Origin: Ixodes scapularis
Taxonomy: Eukaryota > Arthropoda > Arachnida > Ixodida > Ixodidae
Direction of reading: 5' to 3'
Assembly: GCF_016920785.2 (NCBI RefSeq)
Contig: NW_024609836.1
Location: 7,496,406 to 7,560,405 of the forward strand
Length of the DNA: 64,000 nucleotides
Below the pieces are notes generated by a model. The model saw only the letters and a list, made by a program, of their open reading frames with translations. It had not been told where the DNA came from and did not search any database. Each line of letters opens with the position of its first letter. The stretch's first letter is position 1. A program made the translations under genes and the position numbers. Of the stretch, positions 46,939-57,819 are shown piece by piece.

Positions 46939-47019
46939 TCAGACTTCGTTCCTTCAGCTGAGTTTACCACACATTGCATTGGCTTGAAAATCTAAAACTC
47001 TGCATTTCTTTGTTTGTAG

Positions 47020-47487
47020 GTGAGCACTGCTCTGCGGGTGCTGAGCCACTCGACAGCCACCGCCCTTCGCTTCCTGGTGGAGAACCATGGATGGAGCAAG
47101 GACTTCCTCACCACGGCCTGGTTCTTCGAACAGGTTAATAAGTGGTTTGACCTCATGAGCAGCAGGCACCCGGTCCTTGCGATTAGTAGACAGAATGAGG
47201 CCCGCTACAAAGACACACTGGACTTTTTGAGCAATTTTAAGGACCTGCTGCTCCGTGTGACAATCGGGGATGGAGTGTTTAAAACTGTACGAGCGGGCGT
47301 AATGCTGTCAACTAAGTCCATTTTGGACCTGCAGCAGAATCTCATTGAGAGGAACTCCTTTTCATTTATTTTGACATCCCGGTTCACGCAGGATTGCCTG
47401 GAAAACCTGTTTTCAGTGGTACGAGAGGGAAATCCTTTGCCAACTGCCTTGGAGTTTAAGATGGCCCTTAAGATTATTACCCTGTGA
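47020..47487 (+). CDS. P-like transposase, C-terminal catalytic exon
   Basis: Acceptor TTTGTTTGTAG then an open frame in phase 0 beginning VSTALRVLSHSTATALRFL, matching the conserved block of P/THAP9 transposases that precedes the all-alpha C-terminus. WFFEQVNKWFDLMSSRHP follows, and near the end FTQDCLENLFSVVREGNPLP then TALEF, the family's signature block. The glutamate in CLENLF corresponds to the last acidic residue of the catalytic set in P transposases (family knowledge). The frame ends at TGA 47485, at a possible donor (CT|GTGAGA). The N-terminal catalytic half that should precede this exon, with the first aspartates and GTP-binding insert, was not found in the window, so the copy is probably deleted there. 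Confidence 0.85.
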   Translation: MSTALRVLSHSTATALRFLVENHGWSKDFLTTAWFFEQVNKWFDLMSSRHPVLAISRQNEARYKDTLDFLSNFKDLLLRVTIGDGVFKTVRAGVMLSTKSILDLQQNLIERNSFSFILTSRFTQDCLENLFSVVREGNPLPTALEFKMALKIITL

Positions 47488-47544
47488 GAGTACCTTAAGG
47501 TTTGTAAGGCAGGGTCCTACGAACTGGACGATGCTTCATTACAG

Positions 47545-48020
47545 ACCTCGCAGACCTAAATGTACTGCCCACTGTGCCCACTGACACTTTGCTGGAGGAA
47601 GTGGAATTAACTTTGTCACATCCTGAAGAGAATAGCTTTGACTATTACTGTGGGTACGTGGTGAGGACAGTCATTAAAAATAATGCTGTGTGTGACACCT
47701 GTGCTGCAGTTGTTCAAGAATGCACAGCACCTGCAAACAGCCTCATCAGGCTCAAAAATTATGTCCCAGACGCACTGACTTGTCCGTCTGAGGCTGCACG
47801 CGCCCCCTTCACAATTTGTGAAAGAGTGTTTCGCAGCCCCATCCAAGATTTGATGAGTGCGCAGGGGATCTTGAACAGCCTGTCTGCAAGGATGGCCACA
47901 GAGAGCCAACGTATTCAGCTGCCCGAGTGCCATGAGATAAAAACTAAGCTTATTAGGCGGTTCTGTCTCAGCACGGCTGCAACTGTTCCTGCGAGAAAAG
48001 AGTCGCAGGTTGGCAGCTAG
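47545..48020 (+). CDS. P-like transposase, last exon (phase mismatch)
   Basis: After an acceptor (CATTACAG) the frame LADLNVLPTVPTDTLLEEVE stays open to TAG at 48018. It contains FDYYCGYVVRTVIKNNAVC and DTCAAVV, the tyrosine/glycine-rich block with a Cys-x2-Cys pair found near the end of P/THAP9-type transposases, and a basic C-terminus. With the donor available at 47484 the junction is off by one base: two bases are left over and two supplied. Either one base was lost, or a different donor is used, or this copy is inactive. Direct read-through would hit TGA. Confidence 0.7.
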
Positions 48021-49000
48021 GGCAGCTGAACACAGGGACTTTGCCAGCAAGTCCATGGCTGTACCGCGTAGGAGGGATTAGTGTTTCGCTCCCCTCAAGT
48101 GAGGTGACTGCTGTCCCTGCTTTCATTATTGTTTTTTGCTTTGCTTTCTTTCTGTATAGTGCAGCTTCTGCTATTTGGTTTGCGCATTGCTTTTGTTCTA
48201 AGCTCTTGGCTGAACTTTTGTTTTTCTATGGCTTTGAATGTTTGTGTGCTTTGCATGTGAGCTTATGTAAGCCTCTGCTGTCATGCGAATATCCTTCGTG
48301 TCTCGTTTTTTGTGCTTTGTCTATTTTTCTTTTATTCTGAATGCTGTTCATGTTTTACATGCTCCTTTTGCTTGACTTTGATTTTTGTTCCTGCTTCCTT
48401 GCATGGAAGTCGATGCAGAGACTTGGCCATGTGAGCCTGTCTTTTCCCCTGTTCTTCAGTTTGCTTTCTTCTTGTAATTAGCACACTCTTTCTGTATTCA
48501 CATGTTTCTCATTTCTTTTGCACCCGCTCAAAACTTTTGCAGGCCGTTCTGTTGCTTCGCAAGCTTTGCATGTGAGCCTTCACCGTGCAAGACCCTTACA
48601 CTTCGGCACCTGCACTTCGCCTCCGACCCTTTCTTTTATCCACCTACCTATTTGGATTTTCCAGTTTTGGTGTTTTCTCTTGCAGTGGCACGAGACCCAC
48701 GTCAGCTCCATGGTCATCGCTTGAAGCTTTTAGGTCTGTCTCGTTTCTTTTCATTGTGGTTGCCGACTTACTAATTGTCGAGCATTGGTGGGTTAGTTTG
48801 TTTGCAGTAGACTTAACTGCAGCCATTTCGTTTCTGGTAGTTAGTTTTCGTCTGGACGCTTGTACTCAGTCCAGCAAGTGCGAGAGCTGTGTTAATGTTC
48901 TTATGCTCCAGTGCTCCAGGATGTTGCAAGGAGGCTGGTGGCTAATCATGTGCATGCATCAAGTGCAATTGTGAGCCAGAAGCTCTTTTTCTTTATTGTT
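48021..49000. other. T-rich 3' region after the transposase, no gene recognised
   Basis: Strongly T/C-rich on the + strand with repeats of TTTGCATGTGAGC (48255, 48563) and TGCTTTG words; resembles degenerate low-complexity sequence. No canonical poly(A) signal was found close to the transposase stop. Confidence 0.4.
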
Positions 49001-51180
49001 TTGCCTTTATCAACACCACGGTTCAAATATTGGTGGTTGTTAAATCTGTGTAGTGCAAGGAACATGCATATTGGTTTGTTATGGAAGAACTTACATGACT
49101 GCATCATACATGTCCGTTACATGGTCACAAGCAGGCTTTTAAGAAGAGACAAAGCTACAGCTGTTGCGTGGGAAAGTCTCCAGAAACACTGGCCTCCTGA
49201 TGGCGGGATCCAACACTCCCCCATGCGAGCTAAAGGTTCATCTGGGTAGGTGCTCTCCATGCCCGAGCGGGGCATCCTTGCACCGCTTGTATTGATTGTT
49301 TCCTGGTCCATAGCCTAGTTCTTTTGCTGGTTCACTGCCAAACAAGAAAGTGTCCAGTGGGGTCATTCATAACACAACTCGCAATGAGTTAAGTTAGTAT
49401 GTCTTGGGCACAACTGATCCATGCTCCAGGCGACGCCTCATTGTGCCGTGATGGATTTGTACCAAAGTTTTGCGCTTTCTCAGAATCTGGGAGATCGTCC
49501 TGGCACCCAATGTTCTACAGCTCCGAAGTTTCTTGCAAAGAGAAGTTTGCTTTGCTTGAGGTTGCTGGATCTCTACAGGTCTACCCTTGCTTTTCTGAGT
49601 GATGAAATCCATGCAACAAACTTGAGAGAAAAGTTGATCATCAGCTCTGCTGCAGATTGTCCTCCTGTGGCAGACAGTGTACCACGATACTAACTGCCCT
49701 CTCAGCGACTTCGTCCGACAGTGGACGCGGGGTGCAGTCCTTAGGTGTCTTAGATGGCGGATTTCATTCTGAGAAATGAACAGTGTAAACAGTTCATTTC
49801 TCTTATCATGCACCAGGCAAACAGGAGGTCTTATTGAACAAAGGGCTTTTTCAGATAGTTAACTATCCACCCCAGTTAGCACCATTCTCCCTTATATAGG
49901 GCAGCACGGTCCAGAATAATTCAAGTTCACGGAGCCATGCTTTCTGGCCGAGGCTGTTGGCATACTGTGCAAGCTTGTAAAACGTCTTCAGTCGCCTTAG
50001 CAATACCTGGCCATTAGAGTATTGCCTGTGTATCAGTGGGTTCTTTGAGGAAGGTGTCCCACACTTTCTCGGGCATGATCACTCTCCTCTGTACGAATGT
50101 GAAGACCATCTGAGGTAAATATGTCCCTCCGTTGGCAGAAGGGTTGCAGGACTGAATGTTCGAATCTTTCTTGGCCAACCTTTCTTGATTGTCTCTCGAA
50201 GTGCTACTAGAGGAGGATTTTTTGTAGTTAGATCTTCGAGCTGCTTTTGGGAAACTGGATTAAAATATCCGAGGTCTGCACTCCATGCAATCTGCTGTTT
50301 TCTCCTGTTGCAGCTGAATTAGTGGATCTGCATCTTTGTTTGCTTGTCCAGGCTTATACTAAATGTTTAGCAGTACTTCACAACCATGAGTGCACAGCAC
50401 TGTATTTTGGCAGCTGCAGGGTTGGATTTGGTCTGCATGCACTCTTCGAAAACTCCCATCAAGGGCTCATGATCAGTTTTGAGCATAAAAGTTCTGCCTA
50501 CTATTCAGTCATGAGTCTTGGTTCCTCTGAAAATTAATACTTGGACCTCTTTCTCAAGTAGGGATTTGTTTTCTCTGCACTGATGAATGTTGTGGACCTG
50601 AATCACTCGCTTGTTGGCTACATTGATGGTATATATGACAACGCTGCTCCACCTCCATCTGGAGATGTGTTCATCCCAGGATCAGTTCCTGAGTGGGGTT
50701 GTAGTGCACCTGACGACTTGACCACAGCAGTGTTGGTCTGTCTTGTTAAAGGCTTCATCCCCCTCTGAACCCCAGCTCCATTTCACATTTTGCCGGAGCA
50801 GGTTTTAAGGTGGAGCCAGCAGCTGGGACATTTGAGGCAGGAAGCTTCAGTTGTAGCTGGTGAACACGAGGAAGGAACGAAGCCTGTTCATTCCGTGGTG
50901 TTTGAATGATGGCTTCCCGTTTTTGTTCTGACTGACGAAGTTTATCTATCTGGTGATTCAGGTAAACAACCTGTTGACGCCCAAACTCAAACTTGTCTGA
51001 AATGCTGGAAACGTACGGATTGGTTTATTATGGAGTAACCAACATGATCGTGTCATACAATGCTGTTCGTTGTTACATGGTCACAAGGCGGCAGGCTGAA
51101 AGGGACAAAGCCCGCAGCCATTGGGCAGGAAAGTATTCTGTAACACTGGCACCCTGATGGCCAAATCCATTAGTGAGACT
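49000..51180 (-). mobile_element. Gypsy-2: decayed LTR retrotransposon with internal deletion
   Basis: Two diverged direct repeats (49067-49215 and about 51016-51175) share GTTACATGGTCACAA, GACAAAGC and CACTGG..CCTGATGG and act as LTR remnants. On the minus strand, a purine tract (ATGGGGGAG, 49216-49224) directly precedes TGTTGGATCC, as expected of a 3' LTR start. Between the LTRs are a gag-like segment (about 50770-51000, minus), RNase H and integrase remnants. Protease and reverse transcriptase are missing. About 2.2 kb remains of what would be a 5-kb or longer element. Confidence 0.7.
49830..50530 (-). pseudogene. Gypsy-2 RNase H and integrase N-terminus, broken
   Basis: Minus-strand frame 50500-50370 reads GRTFMLKTDHEPLMGVFEE and then AAAKIQCCALMVVKY before a stop: the Ty3/Gypsy RNase H block around the TDH-x-PL motif. 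Further along, PPLVALRETIKKGWPRKIRT resembles the linker before integrase. In another frame, GIAKATEDVLQACTVCQQPR is the paired-cysteine (HHCC) zinc-binding end. Frames change several times, with in-frame stops; inactive. Confidence 0.75.
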
Positions 51181-51516
51181 GCATTTATTTTTTGTAATGA
51201 GGTGAAAGCTTTGTAGATTGTTCAGGTGGATGAATCTCAAAGCTTTTCGTCATTCCACGGCATTCATGTTATCTACCTGTTCTTAACAGCTATTTCTTGG
51301 GGTAATAGCGATGAATCTAGCAAGCTAGATTCAAACATTACCAGATCCTTAGATGAAATGCTGAACGAAAAGGCTCTTTTTTGGATCCTGCACTATTATA
51401 TGTGCTATCATGACCAATATGATCTGGAACGCCAGGATGTATACTGTGCCATAATATCGGAGTCACCTGTGTCGTATTGTTTTGCTAACTTTGATGCACG
51501 CCGATGCCGACGAGGT

Positions 51517-51537
51517 GGGGGGGGGGGGGGGGGGGGG
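51517..51537 (+). repeat. Poly-G tract (21 G)
   Basis: Run of 21 G following GACGAGGT, at the end of an open frame (51226-51543) of unknown meaning that has no recognised domain. Confidence 0.95.
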
Positions 51538-52084
51538 ACTTAAAGTGTTAAACTCGCAGCTGGATGCGACCCCTCCTGGCCACTGCCATATACATTTGTC
51601 TACTCATCACGTGACCATACAACCAATTTTGTGACAATAACAGCGAAAAGATGGCGGGGCCCAGTATATCAAAAGCAAACTTGCTGGGTGCCAAAATATT
51701 TGTGTGGCCATCATCACATATTTTGTCAGGTCACATGACAAGTACTCAAGAAAATGTGCAACATGGTGGTTGCTGGCGTGGGACGCTTTTCTGCCTGATG
51801 AACGGGATACCAGTTTATCCCTTTAAGTTTTTCTACCCCGTTGGATCAGACTGAGACAAATCGGACCCTTTGCTCATTGCACCACTCTACATTTCTGTGT
51901 CGTCTGCTAGCGAGGTGGCAGTACTGTTCAGGTGGGCGCATCATGAGGTTGTGGAGATCTGGCACCGACTGGGAAATATTCAGCAATTTACAGGCCAAAC
52001 CTTTTTAATTTCAACAGAATTTTAAATAAAAGGGTGCGAGAGTTAAGGAGCTACCAATTCACTGTGTTTGTGGAGTTCAACGGA

Positions 52085-52649
52085 CATTAGATAATGGGGT
52101 GGCCTAGGAACTTCAGTTCGTCATAGGTGAACCGACATTTGGACATTTGGATGGCTTGAGGGTGAGGCCAGCGGTCTGTATAACTTGGAGAACAGCTCGG
52201 AGTCGTCGCAAGTGCTCGTCGAAGTCGCTTGAAAATACTACGACATTGTCAATGTTGGCGAGATAGCTTTGCCATTTCAGTCCAGTGAGTACGGTGTCCA
52301 CGGCACGCTGTAAAGTTTCTGGTGCCATGCATAGTCCAAAGGGCATCACCTTCAACTTGTACAGTCCATCCGGCGTGACGAAGGCTGTCTTCCCTCGGTC
52401 CTGTTCGTCGACTTCGATCTGCCAGTAGCCACTTTTCAGGTCCATCGACGAAAAATATTGAGAGTGGCGCAACCGGTCTAGCGTGTCGTCTATGCGGGGG
52501 AATGGGTAGACGTCTTTCTTCGTCACCCCGTTCAGTTGCCGGTAGTCCACGCTGAACCTTAGCGTTCCGTCCTTCTTAACCAATACGACTGGAGAGGCCC
52601 ACGGACTGCTTAAAGGCTGGATGATGTCGTCGTTCAGCATTTCTTGCAC
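52085..52649 (-). pseudogene. Gypsy-1 reverse transcriptase (dead)
   Basis: Frame opening MQEMLNDDIIQPLSSPWASP shows the family blocks in order: LVKKDGTLRFSVDYRQLN, the FSSMDLKSGYWQIEV block (motif A aspartate present), TAFVTPDGLYKLKVMPFGL, and LANIDNVVVFS where the family has its active-site aspartate pair. One aspartate of that pair is Asn here, and the residue two before the pair is Asn instead of Tyr. The frame shifts near 52140, after which DELKFLGH continues in another frame and stops. Polymerase activity would be lost. Confidence 0.88.
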
Positions 52650-53097
52650 TTGCTCCTGGATGACCTCCCTTTCTTTTACGGAGACTCGGTATGGCTATCG
52701 ATGCACAGGGAGCACGTCGTCCTCGGCAACGATGCGATGCTTCGCAACAGTAGTTTGGCACACCTTCGACGACATCATGAAGCAGTCGCTGTATTCGGTG
52801 AGGAAGTCACTCAGCTGCCGTTGTTTTGGGCCTGGACGCTGAGGGTCAATGTCGAGCTGCGCTGGCGACGTAACGTCTTGCTGAGGCAGCGAGGATTCTT
52901 CAATAATTGTGGCGATTTCGGCAGAGTTTCGGAATTCCTCGACGTGGCCCACAGCTGCACCTTCAGTAAGGTGTTGCGTTTCTTCTCGGAAGTTTGTCAC
53001 GAGGACCACAGTGCGCCCATCCTGAAGTTCAGCTACTCCTATTGTGACACCTATTCCTCTTCCCAGGAGTAATTAAAGATTTCCTTCCAGAACAACT

Positions 53098-53499
53098 TCA
53101 CCGCTGGTAGCTGCATCGGTCATAACGGTTACGACAACACTTGATCGCGGCAGCAGGTTCACGTGGGAAGCAGCGACTCGCTGACGCTGTTTGGGGTTTC
53201 TCTGAAGGTGGAACAGGTGTCCCCAGTGTCGACTGGTTTGCTCCAAGGTCGATGACGGCGCCGTATTCACACAGAAAGTCCATGCCGAGAATTACATCTC
53301 TGGCACAGTCTTGTAGAACGACGAATTCCACAGGACAGGTCTCGACGTGAATTTTGACGCGAGCAGTGCACCTTTTGACAGGCGTGATGAGGTGTCCTCC
53401 GGCGGTTCGTATCTGTGGCCCATCCCAAGGTGTCGTCACTTTTTGAAGACTGCGAGAGCGCCTCCCACTCAAGACTGAGTTGTCTGCTGCAGTGTCCAC
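53098..53499 (-). pseudogene. Gypsy-1 aspartic protease
   Basis: Retroviral-type aspartic protease region. MDTAADNSVLSGR carries the active-site aspartate in Asp-Thr-Ala form, and ARDVILGMDFLCEYGAVIDL is the conserved second half with ILG. In retroelements the flap-side motif is usually Asp-Ser/Thr-Gly, so Ala at the third position is a small departure. The frame is broken from the reverse transcriptase downstream. Confidence 0.8.
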
Positions 53500-53699
53500 G
53501 ACTGCCGATGCACTGTGGCCGTCGATAACAATGTTTAAGTTGTTGGATATGTTGCCAGAGTGTCGTGATGCGTGGCGTCAGGAGAGTGGGAGCGCTCAGG
53601 CGTTTGTGGAGGCTCGTTACGTCGTCCGTCCACGGCACCTTTACCTCCATGAGTTGCCGCGCATAGTTTTCCCGGCGAAACAAGGGCAACAAGCTCTCA

Positions 53700-55042
53700 C
53701 GACGGGGTCAGTGCATCGGCGAAGCTGGATGTTGTGGTGGCGGTGACTGAGACCAGCGGCAAGGTGCAGGCGGAGGAAACTGAAGTTGTCGAAGGTGCCC
53801 TTCAATCTCCTGTAGTGGCTCACCGTAGCATGGGCATGGGTTGTTTGGGTGGAAGCCATGCAGCCCTTTTTGCTGGTAGGGGCAACAGTGGTAGATATAG
53901 TCGGCTTCCCCGCAGTGGTAGCACAACGGACGTCGATCGGCTGTCCTCCATACGTCGGTCTTCCTCAGCTCCGGGTGGACGTTCTGGACCCGTCCTTCCT
54001 GGCGTCGAGGATACTGCGGCATCGGAGGGTCTCATCAGGGTGTAGCCGTGGCCTGGTGGCTAGCTTGCCGTGATAGTCGCGCCATGGCAGTGTAGCTCAA
54101 CGTCAGTTCCTCTGGCGTCGTCGTGTTGATGGGAACTTCAGGCTGGATGGCTCGGTAAGCTGGACGGCTCAGTGAACCTCCTCTCGGACAACCTCGGTGA
54201 GCGATAGTAAGGACGGGCTTATCCACGGCGGGGAGCATCTTGTGGAACCCTTCCGGACGACCTCACGGATGATGTCGCGAATGCTGGGGATGCTAGGACT
54301 GATGTCGTAGCCCAATGCGGAAGAAGCAGCGATGCTCGAGTGCCGATGGTAGTCGCTGGCTCTTGCAAAGGCACGTTCCATGTTTGTGGCTTCCGTGACG
54401 AAATCTTTGACAGTGGATGGGGGTTGCGAACAAGACCACCGAAGATGTCATCCTTTACACCTCGCATCAGGATCCGCAGCTTCTTTTCATCGGTGGCTTG
54501 AGGTTCGACACGAGCGATCAGGCACAGAACATTCTCGATGAAACTGGTGAGAGTCTCGTTTGCGCCCTGGGTCCTCATTCAAAGAAGGTCCTCGGCCCTT
54601 TCCCGTCGATATTGGTTGGTGAATGTCCGTCTCAGCGCATCCTTGCAGGCAGTCAACAAGGTCAGGGAAGTTTCGCGATTCTCGAACCAGTTCCTGGCCG
54701 TTCCTTGAGCGCGAAGTGAAAACTCTGCAGGCGCTGTTCGTCCGTCCATCGGTTGTGCTGGGCCACTCGTTCGTACTTCTGTAGCCAGTCCTCGTCATCT
54801 TCATGAGGCTCTCCATGCAGGGATGTGGGAGTACGGGCAGCAATGCGTAGGACAACAACAGGTGGAGTGGTCATCGTCGCGGTCTTCTTCTTTAGCCTTT
54901 GCGGTAGGATTCCGAATTTCGGGGGTTGCCCTTTGGAACGTTTGCTTGTTGGGGCTTCCGAGTCTTCGGTGAAGGGTAGCCTTCCGGGGCTGAGCACCTC
55001 ACTTGGCTGGGCTGTCTTCAGAGGGATACGCTTTACGGGCAT
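53700..55042 (-). pseudogene. Gypsy-1 gag with mutated zinc knuckle
   Basis: Gag begins MPVKRIPLKTAQPSEVLSPG at 55042. The next parts lie in different frames: WLQKYERVAQHNRW (54780-54830) and LTSFIENVLCLIARVEPQAT with LRILMRGVKDDIFGG (54440-54560) are typical gag capsid blocks. Around 53905-53945 the nucleocapsid knuckle reads CYHCGEADYIYHCC. In the expected Cys-x2-Cys-x4-His-x4-Cys pattern the His is Tyr, a one-base change from a His codon. At least two frameshifts separate these blocks. Confidence 0.8.
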
Positions 55043-55071
55043 AGAATGCTATCCCTGCACCTCCACCAAAA

Positions 55072-55556
55072 TGTCACGAATGACAAATGATGAGGCAGTG
55101 AATTAACTGAAGAAACTAAATGTTTAATTGGGTCAACTTGTGCCTAAAGCAAATTAAAAAAAGGCTAGCATCGACGGCGGCAAAAGAGCAGGGTTGAACG
55201 CTGGGGCAAGACTGGCTCCGGCTCGTCATGCAGAGTCCCTTATGTACCCGCATAGGTTTCTAGAATATTCGGCGTAGAACGTTCGGTGCATAGGGCATTC
55301 GTACCTCGATCAGACAACAAGGTTCTCGAACTTACGGGAACGCTAAATTGAAAGGCTAAATAAAATACGTACCACTCCCAAGAATCGAACCTGGGGCCTC
55401 CACACAAAAGCCAAACACGGTAACCAATTGACCACACACGCGCTTGCTCGGCAACGTGGGTGGCAATATCTTATATGAACAATTGCAGAACTGCCTATAA
55501 CATGATGGTAGGCCAGGATTAGCAAGTTTCAACGATGGTGGCACCGCGGTGTGACA
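55072..55556 (-). repeat. Gypsy-1 5' LTR (485 bp), with tRNA-primer site next to it
   Basis: On the minus strand the LTR starts TGTCAC and ends GTGACA, an inverted six-base pair. Three bases further in, TGGTGGAGGTGCAGGGAT begins with TGG. Its inverse would end in CCACCA, as a tRNA 3' end does, so it is a plausible primer-binding site; the tRNA is not identified. No 3' LTR partner is in the window. Confidence 0.65.
55372..55450 (-). repeat. tRNA-like sequence / tRNA-derived SINE head
   Basis: Minus strand: a B-box GGTTCGATTC (55391-55382) and an upstream A-box-like TGGTCAATTGGTTACCG (about 55434-55418) with spacing suited to a polymerase III internal promoter. The stem pairing is incomplete, so this is a tRNA pseudogene or SINE head and not a working tRNA gene. 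It lies inside the Gypsy-1 LTR. Confidence 0.6.
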
Positions 55557-57165
55557 GTGATGTTTCCTAGCTCCTGGATGATAAACTTCAAAAATAGTCT
55601 CACAAGCGCTTCTTTAATACGAAATAAGATGAAAAATATTTAATGTCGCTCATATCTAAAAAACATTTTTAAAAAAAGGAATCGCCCGCACATCTCAAAC
55701 CCTGGCACTTTCACCTGTACTATGTTGATCATCCAGACGGAAGTCATTTTGATATGTGCCGAGATATCGACCTAGCAAACAAAGGTTTGTTTACACTATC
55801 CTGTTGACACATCTCGTGTTAGCATAATTGATTGGGAACTAGAAAGCATAAGTTGGCCTACATTCACAGTCGTAGCAAGAAACCTTCAAGAGTAGTTAGT
55901 AGCATTTCTGAATGATGGATCATGCATTCATGTCCTTGTATTTTTTGAGGGTGGGGATGATTACCTCGGCTGGAGTCCCAAAACCTTCTGGAAAAACTAG
56001 AAAATACAGGAGCCTTTTAAATAAACAAACAATAACAAGCTGTTTGTGCAGTGGCTTGGGTAACCAAGGCTGTGCCTTATAGACCACGGTAATGTGCAAG
56101 CCCCGTTCAAAGCAATATATAATGCCGAAGACTTTATTAGATAACTGATGTTTCTGAAGGACAAAGTTTGGAGATATCAGTAGCATTTTTGCATGGTGAT
56201 AACATAATAAATCTTAATAAATCATGAAAAATTCAGTCAAACTGCAAAAGACAACGCATGATGACAGCATCTTTTAAAGGGAAGTTTCCTTTCTTACACC
56301 GAAATAAATAATTACGGGTTACGAGGGTAAAGAGCCAACTCTTTTTGAGTCAATTCCTTCTGGTTATCAAATACAAGAAACCTGGGCTTTGTCAAATCTA
56401 CCAAATTAACCAGACCGCAACACGTGAAAAAATAGTTTCAGAGGTCCAAAATGGGGCTAATCATGCAGATGCTTGTGTAATCATGCTACAATCACAGAAT
56501 AAGAGAGGTTTTGCGGTTAAAATATGTTTATCTGCACTATGTGCAATTGCGCGGGAAAGTATGGCATGTAAGAACGCATTTTAACATCCGTTGCTCTTGC
56601 AAGACGCGTGCAAAGCAAAGGATCTGAGGATGTAACCTCGAATATTTTTCCTTGCAAGCATAGAGCTGCAAAGTGTACTCATGCAAAACGGTTTCACCGA
56701 CCAATGTTCTTTAGTAGAAGACCTGGCGATGTAGAGTGGCATGACAAGAGCAGATGGGGATAGGAAAGATTTGTCTCGGCCTCAGTATGCATCAATGTTT
56801 GCAGATAGTTCTTTTGAGCATGCTTGTGGCATTTCAGCTAATATTGGCCTTGATAGTACAGGATAGCCTGAAAAGTTGGGAGTTAAGTGGGTAAAGGATA
56901 GCCTGAAAAGTTAAATGGGTACTTCCTCGGACAATTTGAGCTGAAACACTCAATCCAGGCTTTGGCTGGTTCTGCACTTTACACAAGTTTCATTCTACCT
57001 CGATTTCTAAAAGATTTGAAGGAGTAAGACCTAAGCTTGCTGTTTTGGCCCCTGTGTGCACCATAGTTTCTTAGAACACTGACAAGTAAGCCTTGCAGCG
57101 TGCTTTTACATGTTGTATTTTTCAGTTTGTAGATTACTAAGAATAAATGCATTGATCCGAACATT
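55557..57165. other. A/T-rich interior of the P-like transposon, no gene recognised
   Basis: Short frames only, without recognised domains. AGGATAGCCTGAAAAGTT is duplicated in direct orientation at 56860 and 56895. Confidence 0.45.
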
Positions 57166-57170
57166 TCATA

Positions 57171-57300
57171 CCATTACTAAACTTGAGGCGCAGGAAGACA
57201 GAGGAGACACAGAATAAGGGGGACAACATACACCATCTTAGAAAGTGTTGTCACTTTATTTTGTGTCTCCTCTCTTCGCGCTTCTCAGGTTTAGTAATGC
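57171..57300. mobile_element. Small foldback element (~130 bp)
   Basis: CATTACTAAACTTGAGGCGC with GAGGAGACACAGAATAA on the left, and the inverses TTATTTTGTGTCTCCTC and GCGCTTCTCAGGTTTAGTAA on the right, around a short loop. Confidence 0.7.
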
Positions 57301-57819
57301 TTAGAATCTACCATCTCGCATGTACCCTTACTCTTCTTTTGCATCTTATAATGCATCTTACTTTGTCAAAGTGACTGGAGTAATCACTATCTGCTACATC
57401 ATGATTAAAGAAAGAGGCTTCATAGCACCTTACATTGACATGCAATAGTGTTTGAAATGTTTTGGACCTGTATATAAGCCCCAATCAAAATGTATGAATT
57501 ATAGAAAGCATATTGTGTATTCTGAAATGTCTTTCATAACCTTTACTATGATTTACCTAATTAAAGCAGTAATGACTGCTAAGTATTCATGTTTTTAACT
57601 TTCTGTGGTGCATGGCACATAATTTTGGTGTATTTATATAATAACCTTCAGGGCAGCTAGTGACCAGGGTCTTTGTGCTGTGATGTGATATATGTCTTAA
57701 TGCTATCTGCTACTCTAAAGGGACGTCTGAATTGTCAAGCCGACAAAGGTAAGGTACTCCAATCAAGAAGAAAATGTCGGAACCGTTCACCCCTATTTTG
57801 TTTGATAAATTATTATTTA

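Larger units (their letters stand above)
52085..55556 (-). mobile_element. Gypsy-1: Ty3/Gypsy LTR retrotransposon, 3'-truncated
   Basis: Minus-strand element running from a 5' LTR (55556-55072) through gag, a CCHC-like zinc knuckle, protease and reverse transcriptase, broken off at about 52085 just after the block LKFLGH. RNase H, integrase and 3' LTR are absent at this site. Order and spacing match Ty3/Gypsy. Frames change several times. Confidence 0.85.

Noticed and set aside
47020..48020. Host THAP9-like domesticated gene rather than a transposon
   Set aside because: The parts lie between matching terminal repeats and an 8-bp duplication, the catalytic middle is missing, and the last junction is out of frame, all pointing to a transposon copy.
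55372..55450. Functional tRNA gene
   Set aside because: Internal promoter boxes are present, but acceptor and anticodon stems do not pair properly, and it sits in a retroelement LTR.
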